DNA of 34,266 nucleotides from Lunasporangiospora selenospora (taxonomy: Eukaryota > Mortierellomycota > Mortierellomycetes > Mortierellales > Mortierellaceae): assembly GCA_015680635.1 (NCBI GenBank), contig JAABOA010000020.1:1-34266 (forward strand), given 5' to 3'. This document shows positions 1 through 10,200 of this stretch, piece by piece. Each line of letters begins with the position of its first letter. Position 1 is the stretch's first letter. A model generated the notes under the pieces. It worked only from the letters and a program-made list of their open reading frames with translations, was not told the DNA's origin and did no database searches. The translations under genes and the position numbers were made by a program.

Positions 1-15
1 CGCAATTTAAGACGC

Positions 16-153
16 GTGAGATGGGGTTTGTCGCCTCCTCTTGCGGCCCTCACCGCAGCTTATGGTACGAGTGAGCCTTGGCCGCTGCAACGTAGTAAAC
101 AAGGGTTGGGGATCCGTAGTTTTCTGCGTTTGTGAGGAGGCACAACGTCTCAC
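16..153. repeat. Imperfect inverted repeat, possible structured RNA
   Basis: Positions 33-40 (GCCTCCTC) are the exact reverse complement of 134-141. Bases 28-31 can pair with 142-145 around a one-base bulge, and 16-23 with 146-153 (one G-T pair) across a four-base bulge, giving about 20 bp. Inside lies a small hairpin, TGCGG at 42-46 with CCGCA at 53-57. Alternatively GCAGC at 55-59 pairs with GCTGC at 84-88. I do not recognise a known RNA family. It could also be the end of a decayed transposon, since a recombinase-like fragment follows. No gene is seen in 1-442. Confidence 0.35.
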
Positions 154-442
154 TTAGCGAGGCAGGGGCGGGTATGCCCGTTGGGATAGGTGATTGCATG
201 CATGTAGGAGGACAACAAAATAGATCAACACAAATAAATATAATCTATCCCAGGGGAGAAAGACAATAATAAAAGGAAAGGGGAAGGGATTCGAATGAAC
301 ATTTCTGATTGTAGTGCTCTCGCCTAGGATGCCATCGCACGGACCTGCATTAAACCAGAATCGTCAACCACAAAGATCAAGAAGGGGAAACAAAAATGTG
401 CCGTTACTGTCTGTCTAAAGTAGTCTATCTGGCTCAGCCACT

Positions 443-1020
443 CTAAACGAACCAAAAGGGCCAAAACCCATCCACTACACCACACTTGCTTGCCAGGCTA
501 ACAGCTGCCCACATGTTTTCGAATTGCGCCACTCTCGACCATTGGTGAACAGTCCGAGAGAGGCCATGTGTGCGTACGTCGTCAATTGAGACTCTGTTGT
601 ATAATGCCAAGGTACTACCAATTACTCTCGCCTTTGGTGTGGTTGTGCCTGTTGGATATGTGAGGTCGTTGGCAGACCTGAGGAGTGGTACGGTTGGTGG
701 GAAGTGCTTTCCTTTGTGGTGTGGAAGTGATTCTAAGACGAGTGGGAGACGTCGTTTGTACTCGAGGAATGTTTTCACTGGGCAAAGCATATCCTGCTTT
801 AGAGGGGCAATGGCTACTTTGGTGGTGACTTTGCATCCAGCTTGTTTCTCTTTGGGTGCTACTTGGTGAAGTTGTAGAATGCCGTCTTTGTCGATGTTTG
901 TGCGTGCCCATCCATGCTTTGAAGTTTTCTGAGTGTATCTCTTCGCTGATGCTGGGGCCAGTCGGGTACTCTCGATGGCTATTGCACATTCCTCCAAGAG
1001 TCCCTCCTGGTGCTTTGGTC
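443..1020 (-). pseudogene. Degraded tyrosine-recombinase-like (DIRS/Crypton-type) fragment
   Basis: A reading frame of about 190 codons is open on the minus strand without a convincing ATG start. Its translation carries CPVKTFLEYKRRL, which resembles the linker of tyrosine recombinases from fungal YR transposons. Near the end are SIDDVRTHG and HQWSRVAQFENMW, which resemble the segment around the C-terminal catalytic histidine/tryptophan. The expected R-H-R-Y catalytic set cannot be confirmed and no partner reverse transcriptase is nearby, so this reads as a relic. A neighbouring frame is also open over 615-1079, as expected when a gene has drifted. The assignment rests on motif resemblance only. 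Confidence 0.3.
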
Positions 1021-1466
1021 AAAGACCTCGTCAATAATTTGGAACTCTTTGTAAACAATGGATGTGTTCCGTATTGCAATGATTCAGATGGGTAGTCTTT
1101 TTATCTTTTGTTTTTTTCGGTCAGTATTAAAAGAATGATAACACACATCATCGGCCACTGGTTCTCAGTGACAGATAATAACTTCATCACTTTTTTGGCA
1201 TCTCAATGATGGCTTTATTTGCATTCCTTCCCTCCCCTAGACTGGTGGAGGTCTAATGGAGAACTTGTGCGAAATCTTTTTTTTTTTTTTTTTCGGGTTC
1301 TTAAAAAAATCAAAATTCAAATGTAAAAGACCTTTCATTGAAGGAATTATTCCACTTGTCTCTTACAACCTAAAACGACGTCCTTGCCTTCAGGATCCAG
1401 GAGCCTCATTTAGCAAGCAACAGAACGACATTTCCGTGAGTGACTCCATCGCCAGGATCACACATC
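1021..1466. other. Intergenic, upstream of the SpoU methyltransferase
   Basis: No gene is seen. The stretch holds a T-run near 1277-1293 followed by an A/T-rich segment. It presumably contains the promoter of the methyltransferase gene, but no clear TATA box was found close to the ATG. Confidence 0.5.
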
Positions 1467-2750
1467 ATGTCGCTCCCAGTTCACTTTAAGCATATTACAG
1501 CCTCCAAAAACAAAGTGCTTCAACGGCTGGCGTTGCTTCGAACAGATAAACAGACTCGACTGAAGGAGGGCCATGTCTTGGTTCAGGGACTCAAAACGAT
1601 CGAAGAGTTGGCCAACAAGGGCCATGTCTTTCGTACGATCGGGATCACCTTTGACGAAAATAACCTCCCGATCCGCTCGCCCGCCCTGGAGGTAGTGCGA
1701 CAGAGTCTCCAGGATCACGACCCAGGTGAAAACAACTCTAAAACAAAGTTCCAGTCAACACTGTCAACATCAACATCAACAGCAAAGGGCCGTGGACCAA
1801 AGCTCCAAGCGAATCATTATGTGGCTACATCAAGACTTGCTACCACACGGATCCTTGGGACTGACTCTCCCGTTGCGGAGCATGAAGTTTGGGCCGAGGT
1901 CAGGATACCAGACCATCGACATTTCTTCTCTCTAAATATTTGTCCAGACCAAGATCTCTCCACCAGCTCCACTGCTACAACAACAGCGCAGCAGGATTCT
2001 ATCTCGGGCAAACCGTCGACTAGTAAGACAATCGAGAGAATGCTTGTTCTTGACCGGATTACAGACCCAGGTAATATGGGACTAATGATCCGTGCTGCCA
2101 AGGCGCTTGACTGGGATGCGAGTTGGCACACTCCAGGCACTGTGGATCAGTACAATAGCAAGGTCGTCCGCGCCTCTCGTGCCCTTTGCCTTGACTGGCC
2201 CTCTCGAACAGCAGATCAGGGGCCTCTCTCTAGGCCTCTAAACAAAACTCGGGTCATGTCTTCTATGCTGGCTCCGGCGGGCTGGACTGAGCTGGAATTG
2301 TTTCTGGCACAGCGACGAATGACCCTGGTCGTTGCAGATATGCTTCCGACGGGAATCTCGGGTCGCTTGGCTCAGACATTCTTAAAAGAACCTTCTTTAC
2401 GCTCATCAGAAAGTCAAAGGGGTTCTCAGTCGGAGGATTCACGGGCTACTGTTAATCCGTATGAGCTTGTCTGGTGGAATTGGCCAGCTTCTTTGAGCCA
2501 GCGCCAGGTCCCGAGTCGGATAGCTCTTGTTCTCAGCTCGGAGCATCATGGTGTCAAGAGTCGACAGCAAGACGAGCAGGATCAGGAGGCAAAGCGGAGG
2601 TTGTTCGAGCGTGCTATACGAGTGTCGATTCCCATGCGCCCTGAGGTAGAGTCCATGAATGTCTCGACCGCTGCTACAACCATGATGTGGGAGTTAAATA
2701 AGTTAATAGCTCGTCATGATTTAATTCCACAAATCATCGATACGGAATAA
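1467..2750 (+). CDS. SpoU/TrmH-family RNA 2'-O-ribose methyltransferase (MRM3-like)
   Basis: A 427-residue protein from a single exon. All three SpoU (SPOUT) motifs are present: motif 1 LDRITDPGNMGLMIRAA with Asn203 and Arg209, motif 2 ALVLSSEHHGV with Glu359, and motif 3 PMRPEVESMNVSTAA with Asn398. These bind S-adenosylmethionine in the trefoil knot and transfer a methyl group to a ribose 2'-OH. The N-terminus (ITASKNKVLQRLALLR, then HVLVQGLKTIEE) matches the substrate-binding extension of TrmH/RNMTL1 enzymes, so mitochondrial large-subunit rRNA is the likely substrate by analogy to MRM3. Low-complexity Ser/Thr inserts lie near residues 90-110 and 165-190. The ATG at 1467 was chosen because the frame upstream has no ATG. 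The specific rRNA position is not readable from sequence. Confidence 0.85.
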   Translation: MSLPVHFKHITASKNKVLQRLALLRTDKQTRLKEGHVLVQGLKTIEELANKGHVFRTIGITFDENNLPIRSPALEVVRQSLQDHDPGENNSKTKFQSTLSTSTSTAKGRGPKLQANHYVATSRLATTRILGTDSPVAEHEVWAEVRIPDHRHFFSLNICPDQDLSTSSTATTTAQQDSISGKPSTSKTIERMLVLDRITDPGNMGLMIRAAKALDWDASWHTPGTVDQYNSKVVRASRALCLDWPSRTADQGPLSRPLNKTRVMSSMLAPAGWTELELFLAQRRMTLVVADMLPTGISGRLAQTFLKEPSLRSSESQRGSQSEDSRATVNPYELVWWNWPASLSQRQVPSRIALVLSSEHHGVKSRQQDEQDQEAKRRLFERAIRVSIPMRPEVESMNVSTAATTMMWELNKLIARHDLIPQIIDTE

Positions 2751-2751
2751 A
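2746..2751 (+). terminator. Poly(A) signal AATAAA overlapping the methyltransferase stop
   Basis: AATAAA spans the TAA stop codon of the SpoU gene at 2748-2750, so the 3' UTR is probably very short. An A/G-rich tract follows. Confidence 0.45.
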
Positions 2752-2785
2752 AAGAAAAGAAAAAAAGAAGAACGAGAAGGTCTGT

Positions 2786-2791
2786 TTTATT
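2786..2791 (-). terminator. Poly(A) signal for the USP gene
   Basis: TTTATT on the plus strand reads AATAAA on the minus strand, 56 nt beyond the USP stop codon. Cleavage 10-30 nt downstream would fall close to, or inside, the end of the oppositely transcribed methyltransferase gene. Confidence 0.45.
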
Positions 2792-2846
2792 CCTTTGTGT
2801 CTAGTGGTTCTTGTCGATGTATCGTTTATAATGGAAGGGGAAAAAA

Positions 2847-5800
2847 TCAAAGGTTTGGATGAACAATTCTGCCCTCTCCGGCCATTCCCGTTTTCCTAAA
2901 GAAGAGCATGTATGGCGTGTCGGTCTTGCTCTTGGATACGGTCTGTTGAATCGAGTCGAAACTAGATAACGAAATGCGAGTATCGTTATACAGGAGCCAA
3001 GGCAGCTTTCCAGTCTCTGGTGCTTTATTCTTCTCCTGTTCTTCCGCAGTCTGGGGCAGCTCCTTGGCATATGTGTAATAGTGTCCGTGGTTTGCAGAGT
3101 CTCCTGTATGAATAACAACCGCATAAAGGTCGTACATGGCGAAGCCATGGTTGCCATCTTGTAGTCTGACCTGGATTGTTTCCTTAAGTGGGATATAAAG
3201 AAAAAAAAAAAAAAAAAAGAATGGACGCTGTTAGGTTGAAAAGTTTGAGGCATTAAAAATATCGTTTGGGCTCTTCTAGGTCAATCGCATACTGGAGTGT
3301 TGATTTTGATCCGACGTGCCCTTTGCACCTCATACTCGAATCTATTCAGAGAAACAATCAGATTCGTAGGCAGAGATCCCAGCATTGTGTACTACATAAG
3401 TGATGACAGAAGGGAACATTGTTAGACCGTGAGGAGGATAAATTTAAGCATTTAGCTCTTTTTCCAGACAAAGACAGTGTTACTCTTTTGGCATCCCGGA
3501 GAGTTTGGCATTTGTCACAGTAGTATTGGTTATGGTGCTCGGCATTCAGCTCCTCAACTGACGGAAAGATGTCTAGTAGTGCTTGTAGTTCTTCGCCATC
3601 TATTAAAAAAAGGTCGTTAAAGAGATAGGATGCTTAATAGGTGAAGTTGGTGAAGATGACTATCTGCGTTGATCACGCATAGCAAAATACTCTCTAGCGC
3701 AAATACCAGATCGTGGTAGTGGGATGGCGAGGTCGTAAAAGTCCTCCTATTCAATATTCCAAAGAGACAAAAAAACCCCCCTAGCATATTAGCCACAAGC
3801 GAATTCTCTTGACAGACCATTTGCCAATTCGGGTAGGTACTAGACCTTACCTTTGTAGTAGAGACCGACAAGCAGGTACCACATTTTACTTGGTTGATAA
3901 CAGTGCCATGGAACGAAGACAATGCCTTCTTTGATATCGGACTTTCTTCCTCGAGTAAACTGAAGAGCACTCTAAATCAATCCAGGTAGGAAAAAACCAT
4001 TGTTCGAGAGTCAGGTTTGAATTTTTTGTATGCGTTTTGTGGAACATCCCGAATAGCTGGAACTCTTACTTTGTAAACTCTGCAGCATCTTGTTGATGGC
4101 CGTCATTCAGCCACTCTGGAAGAGCTCTATACAAAATGTTTGGATTAAAGATGGAAAGCCTTGGAGAAGATAGTCCCACAAAGGTTTCCCTCATACGAGT
4201 CGTTGTCACCTTGGATGACTCCACTCTACAAGGAAAGAATTGGAAAAACAAAAGGTTAGGCGGATGTTCACCTTGGCCATCCTATTCCAGGTGGAGTGAG
4301 AAATTAGCTTTGATCCATACTTTGGGGTCTCGCTCAAAATAACTTGTTTGAACTCGGGTGTGCAATAGAGAGCTCGTAGGGCACTGTTCATAAAACATGA
4401 GTTTCCAAGATTGACTAATCCAACTTTCCCTAATGGCTGCGCAAGCTTTGGTTGACTTCTAAATCCAGCAGAGGTTTCTGTAGTGCGGACGTAGTAGTCG
4501 CATGAGTTGAATAAAACGATTCATATTTTTCTCGTTTTCGAAAAAATGGTTTTCAAAGCAAGAAAGAGAGATTCATACTCTGCAGTTGTAGACTGTTCTT
4601 CCATGAGTATTCTTGGATAGTCCGCAGTGCGTCAGGCCTTGTAACAACAGGCTAGGCGCAATAAAAGTAGGGGTGATTAAAACCGGAACTAATGCTATGG
4701 AGCTTAGAGCTCTCAAAGTTTTCCCAGTACGTTGGTCGAAATAGCCTTACCAAGCTAAGAAGTATCCGTGCCTTGTGAACCTTGTCACTGATGTTGTCTG
4801 AGTCGCCGAAGTGGATCAAAAGAGTCTGGGCCAAAGTACAAACCTCTGTTGCAAACGCAAGGCTTTCCTAAAGATTAAATTATTGCCGCGCCACTTTTTG
4901 TGAGTGCTTTTGTGGCAATTAAGTGCACAAAATTAGAGATGTAACAAACTCACTGTAGACTTGCGGCAACTCGCTAACAAAGGAATAAGCCCTTGCACAA
5001 TATTGTTGAAAAGTATTGGCGAGTGATGATATCCAAGAAGCATAAACTTGAGGACAAGAAAGGCATCATCCCTCCTTTCTTTGAATGCAAGTTGGCGCGC
5101 AACTATTCCATGTCAAACCAAAGTGAACCGTATAATATGAGTCACTACTTGCTACTTCAATCGACAGTCAATTTTTGGAGCGATTTATGGTCCTTTACCC
5201 TTGTAAGCATTCTGAGTCGCAAGTTCACGAAGCATCATCACCTCTCCTCGAGACGCAAGGCTTTCCATGATAGAAACAATCCACACACCTATTGGCAGTG
5301 GTAGATGATTAGAACGATTGTCTTCTGTAGCAACTAATACAAGCCCTTTCACTACCTTGGAGAGTTGACTAGGATTCCTTACCAATGCCTGGCATGTCAT
5401 GCTGCACGAGCCAGTCAATGAGTCTCTGGACCGTAAACCTGATTTTCCATAATACAAAAGAGTCCAGATCTTGAATAAATGGATCGACAACTAGGTAGAT
5501 TTGCATAAACCAAAGAAGGCGAATAGCATATTGGGATGAATTGATAGTCCTATCAAAGGTTAGCTCGCAGGGGATACTCTTTCCGAAGGCACTAGTATAA
5601 TTTCAAGTCAATGAAAATACCTGAAGTGTACGATTCGGGCAGAATCTGGAGTACGAATCCGGCCCCAATTGAGCAATCTTGTTCGTTGTTTGAAAGGTTT
5701 ATAAACACCTGAGGAATCGTCAAGTAAATGTTGTCTGGTCTAAGGGTATTTTAGAGGTAGAAATTGACCATAAGTGAACCATGACCCCACAAGGATGGTA

Positions 5801-6994
5801 AGCAGCATCGTTTAGACCGACTCATTACCCGTCTGCCCACGTTTGCTGTAACAAAGATAAGGCGATGTTGGATGATCGAACTTTGTTCAAAGGTTGGTCC
5901 TGAAGAGGTGTCATTGCTAAGTGATCGACCAAGAACTGGAAAAAAGGCCATTTGTCAGATTATGGACGCCGACTAGCCACCTAAGACTCGAGCAACAATT
6001 CTACTGGCAATGCAAGTACCTCTATGTATTTACTTGTAGACAATGGCTTTGACTCTGGTATTCTATGAAACATCATCACAAAGATACCCTATAGTTTTGC
6101 AGCATTGTTAGATGTACTCTATCCTTTATTCAATACGAGCACTAGTCTTGGTCTGAAGGTAGGTCATGCTACCACTCCTACCTGAGTATGAAAGTCTAGT
6201 TTTGTCGATGCACTGACACATTGTTTGTCTGCAAATTTCTGAATAAGAGCAAGGTTCTCTTCGACCTCCTGTTTCTCGGCCTCTGTGGTAGCGGAGACTG
6301 CGGGTTGGGTAATTCAAGAGGTTTAAGGCGATTAGTCGTGCAAGTGCCCACCTTATTGTCGTTGTCTACCAATGCACCACCTTTGCTGGACAATGTCGTA
6401 CTGAAATACATTACCTTTTTTTGTCCTAAAGACAACTACCAAAAGCGGAACTAAGTGAAGGTAGTCCTTCTCGAACACATCGTACCCATCCATTTACGGT
6501 TAATGTTCACTGTTATCTCATATGAATCGTCTAGCCTTCCTGACATGAAGACTGTTGCTTCATTGCACTTACAACAGGCGGAGTTGGCTCTGAGACCTTT
6601 TCTTGGAACCAGTCACTGGTGAATCGATCCCAAAAGAGGCCCCGTTGACGGATACTGAGCGCCTGAAGGATGCAGCTTCCAGTCAGGGCATGAATACTAA
6701 CAGTCGGCTAAAGGAAGAAAAGTGGGTGCGAGACATTGCCTTTCATTTTGTTAAGTTGTTCTTTTCTTAACCTTCACTTGGCCGAAGCATTTGGGGCCCT
6801 TTTCTCAGTTTCCATAGGGCACATACATTGGAGCCTAGCTCAATGCCAAGGTCGAGAAGAATGTCGGCATCGGAGGTACTTAAGGTGCCAGCATTAGTCA
6901 GGAGCTTTGTGATGGTAGCAAGTTTGATTTTGTCCGTGAGTGTTGGCGCCGCAAGGACGCTCTTGATGATGGTCTCCATGAGGCCAAAATGCAT
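2847..6994 (-). CDS. Ubiquitin-specific protease, USP35/USP38-like, multi-exon
   Basis: A cysteine deubiquitinase (peptidase C19) that removes ubiquitin from proteins. Exons I could phase: 6827-6994, 6573-6707, 4751-4867, 4579-4651, 4321-4477, 4070-4225, 3851-3971, 3707-3746, 3484-3599, 3293-3391 and 2847-3182. The catalytic Cys box GLVNLGNSCFMNSALRAL has its Cys codon at 4395-4397. The QQDAAEF box lies in 4070-4225, and zinc-finger CxxC pairs are VKCGTC and YYCDKC. The His box HTGDSANHGHYYTYA has its His at 3081-3083, followed by LLYNDTRIS. The helical N-terminal half (exons at 6573-6994, coding at about 6186-6300 and 5185-5400) resembles the USP35/USP38 helical domain. Exons between 4946 and 6573 are not fully resolved. 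All phased junctions keep frame, so the gene appears intact. The ATG at 6994 could instead be 6979. Subfamily is less sure than family. Confidence 0.82.
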
Positions 6995-7266
6995 TCGTTC
7001 GGAGCAAAAAAGAAAAGAGAGCGCGTCCGTTGCAGAAAAGGAGAGAAAGGTGGCTTCACGCCCGTGTCATTTTCTTCTATTTTACATTGCATGGTTCTTT
7101 CAGCTAACATTGAAGAAGGAACATCTCGACTACACCGAAAGGGGAGCGAACCCTTGACCAAACTGCCCTGCCAACCTCTTACTAGTACATCAGGGCGCCA
7201 GATTCATTAGCGAATCCATTGGACGCACCTACATCCACCAACCGACATTTCGCCTGATTCTCTCCA
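6995..7266. promoter_or_regulatory. Divergent promoter between USP and RAD17
   Basis: The two ATG codons (6994 minus, 7267 plus) point away from each other across 272 bp, so this stretch must hold both 5' UTRs and promoters. I see no TATA box and no intact ACGCGT cell-cycle box. GCGCGTCC at 7020-7027 is only a partial resemblance. Confidence 0.6.
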
Positions 7267-10200
7267 ATGCCACCGAAACGCACGCCTGTAAAGTGGGGGA
7301 GACAACTGGGCAGTGTCGCGACAAATGAACAATGTGGCATTCGTGCATCAACCTCACTCAGCTTCTGTACTATTATTATACCCTATTTATCGAATAGGCC
7401 AAAAAGGAGTCAAAGGCTCCAATGCGATCGGCACCGTCGCGTCAAGCAAAGACCCGCTCCTCGGTAACCACCGCGTCCATGTACAAACAGGCCGAGGCAT
7501 ACACAGAGACATTCTCTGATCAGGAGCTGTCGGATCAAATTAGTGAACCTGAGGACGAAAAGCTAGAGAGCAGTGGGGGCGATGATGGTACTGACACGGA
7601 CTCAGCATTCCTTTCAGACTCTGCTGAACCTTCAAACTCGCGGAAATCTATTCGAAGCAAACCAAGAGGAGGAGGAGGAGGAGGACAGAGCAAAGACAGT
7701 AAGGGACGAGGTGGGAGTGGATCTGCTGGAAATGGTAGAGGTAGAGGGCGTGCAAAAACTGTGGTTCCCTCACCACCTTCTGTCAAAGCACCACCTCCTG
7801 TTGCAGGAACAAAGAGAAAGGCTGGCAACTTGAAATTTGTCAGTCTTAGTCCAGGAGCTCCTCATACTCCATCGTCTTCCACTACTTCTACATCTGCAAA
7901 CCATAACAGCCCTACAAGGGGTTCAGATCCAGGTAATGTCACTGATAACTATGGCATTGTCTAACCGTTCCTTTGTCGTAGGAGATCTGTGTTGACTAAA
8001 ATGTCTCTTTTATGACGACTCGGTAGTTCTGAACCATGCCTCTGATCAATGGGCAGAAAAATACGCGCCTAGAGACATTAGTGAAGTAGCTGTTAACAAA
8101 CAAAAAGTGGCTAATGTTCGCGAATGGCTTGAGCTCTACACGGTATGATGTCCCTATGATATGAGAGAAGGATACCTTCCTATTGCTCGGTTTGGATGTC
8201 TGTCTCATAACTGACTCCATCCTTTCTGTTTGCTGCAAATATTTCTCGGATTTAGAACCCACGTAGCAACCATGACAAGTCTGGTGGTGCAATTCTAGTT
8301 CTCACAGGACCTGCCGGATCGGGGAAAACAACGGTCCTCAAAATGCTAGCTCAGGAGCTCGGTGTCAATATTGTCGAATGGGTCAACACAGTAAATGAGA
8401 ACAGTGTTATCCAAAGACCATCAATGCCAGGCCAGGATCGTTGGAGGACAGGCTCGGTAGACGAAGGTACTTGACACTCTTTGTTGCTGCAATGCATACC
8501 AATCTGAATAGATCTATCTAACAATGAACTGTCGTTCGGTAGAGTATATTCCTGTAATGAGAGCTTTTCAGGAGTTCTTCTCAAGAGCACAAAGATTCTC
8601 TCCATTGGTCACCACAGCTTTATCAAATGAGAACAGCTCTAGTGCTTCACAGTTTCTTTCACCCCCACCACGCTCAGGGAAAAAGTCCATCATCTTGATC
8701 GAAGATCTTCCACCAGTGTCAGCCCATTCGTCTCTAAAAATCTTTCAGGACACCATAGTCCAGTTTTCCCATCTAAGGCACAACAACTCCGTGCTGGTGA
8801 TTATTGTAAGCGATGTCTTCTCAAAACAGAGCACCGAGCTACTATTCCCTACTAGTGACAACCGGGATCCAGCCTTGACTGTCAGGACATTACTTCCGTC
8901 ATCAATTCTCGACCGTATTGACTCTGGAGGGCGAGATTATGCGAGGATTAAGCAGATTAAGTAAGAGATGTTAACCAAACGGACTAGTTTGGTTTAACAT
9001 ACCAGGAAACTCTTTGTTAACATTACCCAAACACAACATCCCTTCATTCCCTCCAGGTTCAATCCCATTGCCATGACGTTTATGAAAAAAGCCATCAGGT
9101 CGCTGGTCGACCAAGAATTTAGGACACGTCATAGCTATGCCCCTGATACGGCTGAGATTGACAGCTTGATCGACATTCACGATGGCGACATTCGAGCCGT
9201 CATCAATTCACTCCAGTTTATGTGTTATCTACCCAAGAAAACGAGAAAGAAATATAGGGAGGCGCTCGTGAGGGAAGAAGAAGAGAATGCCGACTTGAAT
9301 CTTGATTCAGAACAAAAGTATGTCTCTTTTGTCTATTGGTCATTCTTTATTCAATGAATGTCTCCAACTGGGAGTCAGGGGTATGTGTTCAGCACTAATG
9401 GCGATTACTTTACCCAGGAGAGTTATTGGTCAGGATAGTTCGCTTGGAATCTTTCACGCAGTAGCCAAAGTCCTCTACAACCGACGTAAGCTAGCCTTTC
9501 AGATGGATTCTACTCGCGGTCTTCTGCCTACCATCTGTTAATTTCTGACGACTAATACTTCTTAATATATTTAGGTGATTGGAAGCAGCCATATGAAGAG
9601 TTTTATATCCACAATGTGGAGTGTCCTCCTCAGCTATTATCTAAGAGGCGCCCACCTCTTAATTACAACCCTGAGAAGGTATGGATGCCGTGATACTCAG
9701 TGTGAAGCGAGAGGTCAAGAGATTGCTTTTTTCTTTTTTCTTTAACTTCTCTTCCACATATAGGATCTTATTGAGAAACTTCCTATTGAACCTGAGTTAT
9801 ATACGCTCATGCTTCACCAAAACTACACACGGCACATGAGAACGATCGAGGAGTGCTCCTCTGCAATTGAATACCTTTCCATTGCAGATCAGTTCACGCA
9901 GTATTCAGGCAATGTATGTGGAAGAAGAGATTGGTCATAGTCCAGTCTCACCCAATTATAGAGCTATTCATTTCCAATTTCATAAGGGGGTTCCCTAACA
10001 TTGTCGCATTGACCTCCTCACAATAGAGCTACACTCAAGTGACTCAGATGCAACCATACATGACTAGCCTCTCAGTGAGAGGTCTGTTACTTGCACCAAC
10101 TTCTGCAGGACCTCCCACCTCGGGCGGTCCAAAGAAGCATTGGTGGCCGGAATGGTTTACTGTGAACAGAGCCCTACGATCAAACAACCAATCTTTTTCG

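Noticed and set aside
288-350. tRNA-like sequence on the minus strand (ATTCGAATCCC and a GGCGAGAGC segment)
   Set aside because: No proper T-arm stem, a 13-nt anticodon-type loop and no acceptor pairing. At most a decayed tRNA-derived fragment.
3255-3310. Apparent one-base frameshift in the USP gene, since another frame here reads QYAIDLEEPKRYF
   Set aside because: The stretch is inside an intron: GTATGC donor at 3292 and TTAAG acceptor at 3183, with a T-rich tract. Joining the exons in phase 0 restores the His-box exon without any frameshift.
4226-4271. 46-nt intron in the USP gene with donor GTGAAC
   Set aside because: This join puts the next exon out of frame and reaches a stop. A donor at 4320 (GTATGG) gives a normal 95-nt intron and correct phase, though it removes a stretch reading YGSKLISHS.
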